This document shows positions 38,901 to 50,900 of a stretch of DNA of 64,000 nucleotides, piece by piece. The stretch's first letter is position 1; every line of letters starts with the position of its first letter. The stretch comes from Patiria miniata (taxonomy: Eukaryota; Echinodermata; Asteroidea; Valvatida; Asterinidae): the NCBI RefSeq assembly GCF_015706575.1, contig NW_024037063.1:10726927-10790926 (forward strand), written 5' to 3'. The notes under the pieces are model-generated. The model had not been told where the DNA came from, ran no database searches, and worked only from the letters and a program-made list of their open reading frames with translations. Position numbers and translations under genes: made by a program.

Positions 38901-41900
38901 TGTTTCTTGTTCTCTAAGACACATGTGTAGTGAGGTTTATTGAGGTTCCCTGGTCACCTCTAGGTTGCTTGCCACGTGAATTAAAATTCCTTTAGCGTTG
39001 GTATATTTCAAACAAACGGACAGGCCTAGGACTTGAATCCTCCGTTCGTGACGTTGTCCCCCCCTTATTTGCGTATAACCGCTCATGCGCATGTAAGGTC
39101 ATTAAATATATTTATGGGATAGTCAGCTCTTGTTGGTGTAAGTGTAATTCCTTATCCATAGACGGGCGAGCGCGCCACAATATAACCTCGGAATACAGAT
39201 GTTACCACCTCGTAGCGACGTGAACAAAACTATACAAAGAGGAGAGATAACAAAATATAGTATTGATGATGAGACAAGAAGTCATCTTGAAGTAATGCTT
39301 GACACAAATCCTCTCTTGACTCCTTCAGCAGATGAAGAGAACTCTGAGGAATAGCTTCACTGCAAGACATACCTGAGGTATCAACAAGCACCATAGCCAG
39401 AAAACTAGAGCACAATTGTTAAGAACCTTTGCAGGGACATCATCTGGGTCTTACATTGCTGATGTCCAGCTTCTTCAATTTTCTCCTTGCATCCTCCCAT
39501 CCAATCCTCTCATCAAACTGAAACGCCTACATCCTTACTGCCCATTCTTACGATTTCACATTCTGCATTCAAAGCAGCAGTGAAGTGGCAATAGCATTTG
39601 CGAAACAGCTGAGGTGATAATGTAGCAATGGAGGTGTGATCTCCTACGAAAAGCTGCATCACAGAATATTGATGCCACGAACGGAAGTCAATGTGTGCAA
39701 TGGAACAACCACACTCAGACATGCACACTCTCAAAAAGATATGTAAAAAAAATAATTAGGTAAAATTTTTATGTAAAATATTACACAATTTCGGTAAAAT
39801 TCGCCGGATAAAAGTGCCTCGAAAACATGTAAATTGAAAATACATATTGAATAAGCAAAGCAGTCAGTTTACCTTCAAGGGAATGTACAACATTTGCTTT
39901 TGTTGCAATTTTCAAAAATGAATGGATTTGCAGGATTAGTATGTTATAGCAAATATTGTTAAACTGACTTGGTTCATGTTTTGGGTTCGGAGATGCTGGA
40001 AAATTCAAGAAAACCAAGCATGTTTTTGTAGTCTGGTTCCCTGACCCCACTTAAGATTAAACGGAGCAATTTATAGACTTTCGGCAATTGTAAGGTCAGA
40101 TAATCAGTCTAGCAGGATTGTACCCCTTCACTGGTGTGTAAACAATTGCAAAGAAAATGCGGAATAACTAAATATGAAAAATTAGGAGCAGTTGTTGAAA
40201 AAAAAAACCAACGCTGGTCGGCAGACCAGCGTTGGAAACATACAAGTTTTCTTGAAAATGTTAGCACATCAGGAGCCACAATTTTACAGGATGCTTTGGA
40301 CTATCATTCCGTAACAATCCAGTAAGATATTTCGTAATAATTTGATTATTTCGTTTTTTGATGTTTGCAAATGTTGTATATTCCCTTTAAATGTGTTCAA
40401 ACGTACTGCAATTAGGTAAAACGTACTAACAATGTAAAACAAGGTAAAACGTTTACACGAGGTGACGCGATGCAGCTAGCACAGCACAGCATAAGTGAGA
40501 ATGGAGTACACCGTGACGTCTGTAACAACGAGGGGCATGTGCCGCAGCTAATTTCGGTCTTTGAAGGTAACGTTTTCTTAAGCTCTTGTGATTGTTATAC
40601 CGTCTCCAAGCCCCAGAAATGCCTAGACACTTTGTACGATAAAAACCTCAGGATATTCTTAATATTAGTAGTGTTTAACTCGGCCACTACGTATTATACA
40701 ACTCGTACGTGAACCAACTCGTAACAAGACAACTCGTATATGTCGTGCGCGGGCCAACTCGTACACCAGCCAACTCGTATGCCGGCAAAAATTAGCAAAT
40801 TTAAAGAAATTGAACAATACACCGTTCACAGTACATAGTCAAGAATCGTCGCCACATATAATGTTGCATACAAATTTAATTCTGTGTACGAGTTGGATCG
40901 CGTACGAGTTTGTCCACGTACGAGTTGTCCTGTGTACGAGTTGGTCGCGTACGAGTTGGTTCACGTACGAGTTGACCTGTGTTCGTCTATGTACACGTAT
41001 ACATTCACCCCTGCATACTCGCCGTGGCCGAGCTGTATAGCCATAGGTTATGCATTCTGTACTCAGCCATATGGTTGTGAACACAAAGCGTCATGCCGTT
41101 TGTAGGCAAAGCTAATCCGATTACATACTTAGACGCTATAATATGAAAGGGCATTGAAATTCATGAACTCCCCCAAAAATGGCATTTGAAACGTTGAGTT
41201 TCTCAACCGATTCGCCGAAACGTTAATACTGGTTACTGGTAAAGCTGACCTTCAAATCTGGAAGAAATCGTTTGAAAACGTCCCTAAATCTATGTATTTA
41301 TATCAGTTTCTAGGAATTTACGAAAGATGTTATTTCACGAGTAGTTGAACATACATATCATCTAAATATATTCCGAATTTCAGCTTTATCTGTTCTTGCT
41401 AACGCTTTTGTTACATATTGAAATCATCTCTAAGGAAAATGTCGGCAAAGAATTTTAGTGACCAAACCCACGTGTGTGGTTTTCTTATAGCGCAGTAGGC
41501 GCTACGGTTGAACGATTTCGGCCCGGCCGCGCGATGGACAATCGCATATTAGCATATTCATTAGCGTCACTCGGCGTGACTTGGCGTGGGTCTCGGTATC
41601 GACCAATGGAAGCCTGCAAAAAAGGGCGATATTTATCAATTAATAACTCGCGACGAGGCTTTTACGCAAATGTTTACTGCACATTATAATGGATAGGAAC
41701 CTTATTCATATTTGTGAGGCTTGAAAAGACACGTAGCCAGGCCTATTTTTCCAATTTCATCAAAAAGTAACGAACATATCAAAACGACTTTAGGCACATA
41801 ATTGGATCATTATAAAGAAAATAAACCCTGAAAATTGCGTGAAGATACGGTCTTCCAAACGGGAGAAATTAATTTTCAAAGATTTCGCCCACCAACGTGA

Positions 41901-44900
41901 ACATGTGGGTGTACAAAATAAAGTATTACGTAATCTTTACAGAAATCGCCCTTCGCACAACATGGCTGTACTGTTGTATCTTATCTTGCAAAGTGTCCTA
42001 GAACTGCTATGGATTGGGGACGGTATGACAATCACAAAGAGCTTGAGAAAAATCTTCAAAGACCAAAAGTAGTTGTTGTCACAGACGTCATGGTTTCTAC
42101 ATCTACTAATTGGTCATAAAGGAAACTTAATTTTTTCAAGAAAAACTCAAGCACGCTCACTCACCTACAACTTTGATAAAAAAATGACATGATCCATTGT
42201 TGCGAGCGCTGTCCCCCACAAGACATGTCACTGTCGTTGTGCCCAATGAATAAGTACCATCAGACTCCACGACATTCCCCGCTTCAAAAGTGCGTTCAAA
42301 AGTGTTTTCAAGTCATTTCTGATCCAATTTTGTCCAAGAAGAAAATGTCAAATGTTTGAACAAAACTCACCTACAACGTGTATGACAAATTTGCAAGATC
42401 CCTTGTTGTGAGCGCTGTCAAATACAAGGCAGGTCACTGTCGTTGTGCCCAATGAATAAGTACCATCAGACTCCACGACATTGCCCGCTTCATCTTGACA
42501 TGTGATGTCGTTGATAGTGAAGTTGTCCACATTATCAGTAGCTGATGGCATTGGTGTCCATGTAACCACAGCAGACGACATTCCGAGGTCTGTGTCCTGA
42601 GACGGAACACTATTTGGGCAACTAACTTCTGGATCTTCGATGTCTACAAATTAATCAAAAGCAGTTATATTTCAATAAGTAGCTCTCATTAACGTCTTGC
42701 AAAAAGGATTAAATAACTTCTTCGTGATTAAAAGTATAATTTAAAAATTGCATTGGTTGTCAGTTATTCCCCTACCTCTGATCGTTTCTTACTAAGTGCG
42801 TTCAAGTTTTTATTTTCTTGAAATGACATGTAGTTAAAAGGATTGTTAAAACTTAGTCTTGAAAATGCGTGGTTTATCGCCCGAATGTTGCCATGCCAAT
42901 CGCACAAACGGGATTTTTCAACTTTTCTCCGTAATTTCAGGCATAATGTGGATTTTCTGTGACCAGACATTTCAAATATGGATTGTAAACGATATGAAAA
43001 ATTAAATACAAAAGTTGACCTTTAAAACCGTATTGTGAATATGAAAGCAAAATGCCAGAAACACATTAGGAATACTATTTCGCCTGGGCGAATTACTATT
43101 TCGCCGGGCAGATTACTATTTCGCCCGGGCGGATTACTATTTCGCCCGGGCGGATTACTATTTCGCCCGGGCGGATTACTATTCCGCCCGGGCGGATTAC
43201 ATTTTGAGCTGTTTTTGAGCTCAAACAAAGCTCAAATTAACCCAATTTTGGAATTAATTTGAATTTGCTAGTATTTTAGGAACATTTTGGGGTAATCTTC
43301 AAAGCAGTTCATATCATTAACTTGAAACTTGGACTGAACATCCTGACACAGAGTATACGAATTACCGTGACGTCAATGTGACGTCACCAGGTATTACAAA
43401 GATAGGTTTTTAAAACGTGATTTTCGTTCATATACAAATTATAAACTAAACGGTAAAGAATCATGTTAAAGTTGGTATATACGTGCTTTTTCCAAAGTTC
43501 GATTTTCTTTTCCGAACGAACTTTAAAGGAATATAATGCCCTTTAACAAATAAATGTGCTTGTTTGCTTTTTCAGGAATTCATACAGTTTTAAAAAGGGG
43601 GTTAAAATGGCGCGCTCCAGTTCAGAAATGGTGCACAATATTCAGAATGAATTAGGAGCATCCCACTCTTAATTCAAAAGTTCAATTTTTACTTCTTGAG
43701 GGCCGATTTTTGATGTCGTGCGATGTCTCATTGGAAAGCTCATAACTAATGTAATGCTAGAAAATTATTAAATAAATTTGAAAATTTATTTTACAACGTG
43801 TTACACCCCAGAAGTACCGATATTAATTAATGCTCTCTCTTATCTGATCGACCAGACATTGATAAACAGGGGCCTAAATATTATACCACACCCACTTTTT
43901 GACCGGGGATGGGCTATTGAATCATCCCCCTACTTTTTCATGATGAGAAAAGAAAAGCTGCGAATTACGAGGTATTTTACGAACTTCCCAACAACCAAAA
44001 TGCATTCAATAGTATACCTATTTGCACCACTGCTTTGTTCGGGCTCCAGAGTCTATAGTTTTAGATATGGGGTGGAAAGATTCGATCGTAAGAACCAGAG
44101 TCCGAACAAAGCAGCCTTTTGTACGGAAGCGTATTTAGGACATGATCAAAAAAAAATTCTGGCCCACTAATTCGCCCGGGCGGATTGCTATTTCGCCCGG
44201 GCAGATTACTATTTCGCCCGGGGAATTACATTTTCGACCGGGCGGATTACTTTTTCGCCCTTGCAAAGTACTATTTCGTCCGGGCGGATTACTACGGAAG
44301 CGTATTTAGGACATGACCGAAAATATTTTTTAGGCCCACTGCTTTGCCCGGGCGGATTACTATTTCGCCCGGGCGGATTACTATTTCGCCCGGGCGGATT
44401 ACTATTTCGCCCTGGCGGATTACTATTTCGCCCACTTTTCCGCCCGGGCGGATTACTATTCCGCCCTTGCGGATTACTAATTCGCCCGGGCGGACTACTA
44501 TTTCGCCCGGGCGGATTACTATTCCGCCCGGGCAGACTACTAATTCGCCCGGGTGAATTAGTAATCCGCCCGGGCGAAATAAAAATCCGCCCTCGAAATA
44601 ATGGCCGGACATTTATTTTTTGGTCATTTCCTAAATACACTTCCGTATGGTAGAGTGTAGAAATTGTAGCGAGTTGTAAGGTTTGAGGAGTGTTTACCTG
44701 ATGGTGAGCACACCACGCCTGCATCGGAGCCATGACCACACCAAAAGGAGCCGACTCCTGCATGCCCGCAGCTCCACAGGTCGGCCTCGTTACCCACGCA
44801 CGCTACGTTGTTAAGAAGAACTAGACCGGTGCCACCTCCATAAGCCGCATGGGTCGTGTACGATAGAGCGCCAGGGAAGCCTAGCTGCCGGCAAGCCACC

Positions 44901-47900
44901 TTGGCGTCGTTCAGGTCCCAGCCACCGTGACACACTGTGCCCCATACGCTGTTATAGAAGAGCTCTACACGACCCTCATGATCGACGGCTCCTCCACTCA
45001 ACCGAATCGAAGCTAAAATGATTTTAATATTATTATGTTATAGGTAAAAACGCTTTTGTTATACAAATTTAGATCCACATTTTGAGGATGGGTAGTGAAC
45101 CGGCAGATCAAGAACTACGTTTTCGGGGGGCGGCTAAGTCGAAAAGGCTATGAGAGGAGGACCTCGTGCATGGTTTTATTATATAAAAAAACAACAACAA
45201 CAACATTACTTTTATTGCGAAATAACGCGATATTTTTGTGAAGTATTGCGAAATATATAAATAGAGTTTCAAGAATTGTTGCGTGGTATATTATGCACAT
45301 GCGTATTAAGGTGAATGACTTTACAAGACTGCAAATGCGCGCAAAAAGCGGCGACGCTTTTTAAAAATGGCGGCACTTAAGTTTATTATATAATGTTATT
45401 GTTATTTATTTTTTTGGACGCATTAAAGACTCTTTTTGTACAGAAGACTGTTTGTGCCAGGTTTAACAAATGGACAAAAAAATTATACGAAATAACGCAA
45501 TAGTATTGCGAAATAACGCAACAGTAATGCGAAATGGCGCAAAGGTATTGCGAAATAACGCAATAGGCTTTGCGAAAAGGCTACGAGTTTTTGCCAAAAA
45601 AACACAATTATATTTGCGGAAAAATGAAGGAATGCATTGTGTCCGTATTATTGACAAAAAAATGTCATTCGAGTCACACTTTTATTTGTGAACAGCTCTG
45701 TATGGGGTAGCCGTTTTAATTCTGAAGCTAGCGTGAAACCTGACTACGCACAGTGAATTTTCAGAAACATTATTTTTTATTCGGCGAAATTTTTTTGTTG
45801 ACAATTATTTTTTCAAAGACAAAGCCGAAATCGGCTCCCACGTGCGTTGTCAACAAGCCGTGATGTGAGCCACATCTAAGTTTTCTGTGAAGTATTCCGG
45901 TAAACGATCTAAAATATGAAATGTTCACAAAAACACGAAAAATATACCACTGAGCAGCCGACTTTAGTTGATTTCGACCTGTGGTACTTAATATTGTAAT
46001 TAGCTTAGAAAGCGTTGGGAATTGTTATATTATTATGATCGTAAATAACCTGACTTACGGTTATTCATCAATTACATTATGCTTGTCAAATGGGCCATCA
46101 GCGTCCTACATAATCATGCATGAGTTATGAATCTCAATCGGCGGGGGCAGCGTCATGACTTATCTGCGTTCATTACGATCGCAAGGCCAGTCTTACAACT
46201 ATATTAGTTACCTTGTGCCCGGCATATGACGCCAGCATCCTCCATGTGTGTACAATGATGCGTCCCGACGGGTGGATGGCTGCAATCCATCAGAGTATCT
46301 TCGTTTCCAGAACAGCTCACATTGCCAAGAAGGATGTCTCCGGTACCAGGACCGAAGGAGGCGTTGTGGGTTGCTTCTTGGGCGTCACCAAGGCCAAGTT
46401 GACGGCAGACTACGGTGGCCTCATCAAGTGACCAGCCATCGTCACAGACCGTACCCCACTGGCCGTTGAAGTAGACTTCCAATCGGCCCGCAGTAGTAGA
46501 CGCACCGTTAACAAGACGCACTACAATGTGAGTCGAACAAAGAAACTGACCGGGAATACATTCTTATTTTTTTTATTCTTTATTTAATTAAAAAGAAGTT
46601 AAATTGATGGATCCGGGGAGTCTGCATCTGCAAATTTTGCAAATTTTTCATTTATGAAATGTACTCATGTTAGCAACTGAAATATAACTTTCGAATTAAG
46701 GACTACGGTCTTTTTCGGATCCAAAACACGCAAGCCGCGAGATGATAATATAATATTTTCCGTGTTACTTTTAACACTTGTATCATTTAAATTCCATGGA
46801 AAGGTATTTTAATGTCGTTCCAGAACGTGTTGGGCTTATTGGTTACTGTTATTTGGAATTCACACCAAAATAATGTTAAATTTGTGGTTTTGGGTTTTTT
46901 TTGCGTTAATTTATCTTGACTTTTTTTATTAGGCTTTGCGTGGTAGAGTGTAGAAATTGTAGCGAGTTGTAAGGTTTGAGGAGTGCTTACCTGATGGTGA
47001 GCACACCACGCCTACATCGCCGGCATGACTACACCAAAACGTGCCGACTGAATGCGGGCAGCTCCACAGGTCGGCCTCGTTGCCCACGCACGCTACGCTG
47101 GAGAGCAGAACTGGACCTGTGCCACCTCCATAAGCTGCACTGTGCGTGTACGATAGAGCGTCAGGGAAGCCTAGCTGCCGGCAAGCCACCTTGGCGTCGT
47201 TCAGGTCCCAGCCACCGTGACACACTGTGCCCCATACGCTGTTATAGAAGAGCTCTACACGACCCTCGTGATTGACGGCTCCTCCACTCAACCGAATCGA
47301 AGCTATAATGCAATTGGATTAAAAAAACATGTTGTTATTGCAATATCACCTTCCCATATGATTTTAATATTATTATGTTATAGGTAAAATACAAAATTTA
47401 GATCCAAATTTTGAGGATGGGTAGTGAACCGGCGGATCAAGAATTACATTTTCGGGGGGCGGGGGGCTCAGTCGAAAAGCTATGAGAGGGGGACCTCGTG
47501 CATGGTTTTAACGTAATGGTTATGGTATTTCGAAATAATGTAATTTATTTATTGCGAAATAACGCAATAGTATTGCGAAATAACGCAATAGTATTGCGAA
47601 ATAACGCAACAGCAGTGGCGTATCCACGGGGGGCGTTGGGGGGGGGGGGGCTCCCCCATGAAACCTTGTCGCCCCCCCACTGAAATTTTGAGTTTCTAAA
47701 AAACTTATCATTGATCTGCATGACCCCCCCCCCCCCCACCCCCAACTGAAAAATTCCTGGCTACGCCACTGCGCAACATGTATTGCAAAATAGCGCAATA
47801 CTTAGTGCGACATAACGCAGAAGTACAGTTTGCCATAAATAACGTTGTAAATAGAGTTTCAAGAATTGTTGCATGGTATAATGCACATGCGCGCATTTAC

Positions 47901-50900
47901 AAGACTGCAAATGCGCGCAAATAGCGGTGACGCTTTTTAAAAATGGCGGCACTTAACTTCATTATATTATGTTATAGTCGTTTAAATTTTTGGCTGCATC
48001 AAAGACTCTTTTTGTACTGAAGACTGTTTGTGCCAGGTTTAACAAATGGACAAAAAAATGATACGAAATAACGCAATAGTATTGCGAAATAACGCAACAG
48101 TGTTGCGAAATGGCGCAAAAGTATTGCAAAATAACGCAATAGGCTTTGTCAAAAAGCTACAAGTTTATGGGAAAAAAACAGAATTCTAAGTGCGGAAAAA
48201 TGAAGGGATGCATTGTGTCCGAATTATTGACAAAAAAATGTCATTCCAGTCACACTTTTATTTTTGAACAGCTCTGTATGGGGTAGCCGTTTTAATTATA
48301 AAGCTAGCGTGGAACCTGATTTCGCAAGGTGAATTTTCACATACATTATTTTTTATTCGGCGACAGTCTTTTGTTGACAATTATTTTCGCAAAGACAAAC
48401 TAGGCCTAAGCCAAAATCGGCTCCCGCGTCCTTTGTAAAGAAGCGGTGTTTGTTCCAATTTTTCGCCGAAATGTGAGCCACATCTAAGTTTTCTTTGAAG
48501 TATACCGGTAAACGATCTAAAATATGAAAATTAATGTTCACAAAAACACGAAAAAATGTACCATTTAGCAGCAGTGTTTAGTTGATTTTGACCGGTGGTT
48601 ATAAATATTGTAATTAGCTTAGAAAGCGTTAGGTATTGAGCGTACGATTACGATCGTAAATATCCAGACTTACGTTTATTCATCAGTTACATTATGCTTG
48701 TCATATAGGCCATCGGCGTCCTACATAATCATGCATGAGTTATGAATCTCAATCGGCGGGGGCAGCGTCATGACTTATCTGCGTTCATTACGATCGCAAG
48801 GCCAGTCTTACAACTATATTAGTTACCTTGTGCCCGGCATATAACGCCAGCATCCTCCATGTGTGTACAATGATGCGTCCCGACGGGTGGATGGCTGCAA
48901 TCCATCAGAGTATCCTCGTTTCCAGAACAGCTCACATTGCCAAGAAGGATGTCTCCGGTACCAGGACCGAAGGAGGCGTTGTGGGTTGCTTCTTGGGCGT
49001 CACCAAGGCCAAGTTGACGGCAGACTACGGTGGCCTCATCAAGTGACCAGCCATCGTCACAGACCGTACCCCACTGGCCGTTGAAGTAGACTTCCAATCG
49101 GCCCGCAGTAGTAGACGCACCGTTAACCAGACGCACTACAATGTGAGTCGAAAAAAGAAACTGACCGGGAAAATATTCGTATTGTTTTTATTCTTCATTT
49201 AATTAAAAAGAAGTTAAATTGATGGATCCGGGGAGTCTGCATCTGCAAATTTTGCAAATTTTTCATTTATGAAATGTACTCATGTTAGCAACTGAAATAT
49301 AACTTTCGTATTAAGGACTACGGTCTTTTTCGGATCCAAAACACGCTCGCCGCGAGATGATAATATAAGATTTTCCGTGTTACTTTTAACACTTGTATCA
49401 TTTAAATTCCATGGAAAGATATTGTAATGTCGTTCCAGAACGTGTCTGGCTCATTGGTTAGTGTTATTTCGAATTCACACCAAAATAATGTTTAATTTAT
49501 GATTTTGGGTTTTTTTTGCGTTAATTTATCGTGACTTTTTTTTGTTAGGCTTTGCGTGGTAGAGTGTAGAAATTGTAGAGTTGTAAGGTTTGAGGATTGT
49601 TAACCTGATGGTGAGCAAACCACGCCTGCATCGTAGTCATGAGTACACCAATGGCCGCCGACTCCTGAATGCCCGCAGCTCCACAGGTCGGCCTCGTTAC
49701 CCACGCACCCTACGTTGGAAAGCAGAACTGGACCGGTGCCACCTCCATAAGCCGCATTGGTCGTGTGCAAAAGAGCGCCAGGGAAGCCTAGCTGCCGGCA
49801 AGCCACCTTGGCGTCGTTCAGGCGCCAGTTCCAGTGACACACTGTGCCCCACACGCTGTTATAGAAGAGCTCTACACGACCCTCGTTATTGGCGGCTCCT
49901 CCACTCAACCGAATCGAAGCTAAAATGCAATTGGATTAAAAAAAAACATGTTGTTTTTGCAATATCATCTTCCCATATGATTTTAATATTATTATGTTAT
50001 AGGTAAAATACAAAATTGAGATCCAAATTTTGAGGATGGGTAGTGAACCGGCGGATCAAGAACTACATTTTCGGGGGGCGGGGGGCTCAGTCGAAAAGCT
50101 ATGAGAGGGGGACCTCGTGCATGGTTTTAACGTAATGGTTATGGTATTTCGAAATATTGTTATTTATTTATTGCGAAATAACGCAATAGTATTGCAAAAT
50201 AGCGCAACAGCAGTGGCGTAGCCACCGGGGGCGTTGGGGGGGGGGGGGCTCCCCCATGAAACCTTGTCGCCCCCCCCCCCTTGAGATTTTGAGTTTCTAA
50301 AAAAATTATCATTGATCTACATGACGCCCCCCCCCCCCAACTGAAAAATTCCTGGCTACGCCACTGCGCAACAGGTATTGCAAAATAGCGCAATACTTAG
50401 TGCGACATAACGCAGAAGTACAGTTTGCCATAAAAAACGTTGTAAATAGAGTTTCAAGAATTGTTGCATGGTATAATGCACATGCGCGCATTTACAAGAC
50501 TGCAAATGCGCGCAAATAGCGGTGACGCTTTTTAAAAATGGCGGCACTTAAGTTTATTATATAATGTTATTGTTATTTAAATTTTTGGCTGCATCAAAGA
50601 CTCTTTTTGTACGGAAGACTGATTGTGCCAGGTTTAACAAATGGACAAAAAAGTGATACGAAATAACGCAATAGTATTGCGAAATAACGCAACAGTTGTG
50701 CGAAATGGCGCTAAAGTATTGCGAAATAACGCAATAGGCTTTGCGAAAAAGCTACAAGTTTATGCCAAAAAAACCACAATTCAATTTGCGTAAAAAATGA
50801 AGGAATGCATTGTGTCCGTATTATTGACAATAAAATGTCATTCCAGTAACTTTTGTATGTTTAAAAGCTTTGTATGGGGTAGCCGTTTCAAAGCCCGGTT

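Larger units (their letters stand above)
31023..39179 (+). mobile_element. Decayed Ty3/Gypsy-type LTR retrotransposon in the HYR-LDLa intron
   Basis: The 5' LTR is 31023-32074 and the 3' LTR 38124-39179. Both begin TGTGGCG and end CGCCACA, and the host flanks repeat ATAT (31019-31022 and 39180-39183). A primer-binding site (tggtgtcagaagtggga) starts at 32077. The internal order is gag, protease, reverse transcriptase, RNase H, integrase, the Ty3/Gypsy order; no envelope gene was found. The LTRs differ at several sites, so the insertion is not very recent. It lies in opposite orientation to gene B. Several frameshifts and stops in pol make it inactive. Confidence 0.92.

Noticed and set aside
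44209..44763. A 184-codon frame rich in NPPGR repeats as a collagen-like or secreted protein
   Set aside because: The period of 21 keeps every frame open on both strands; it is the minisatellite and runs into a true SRCR exon by chance.
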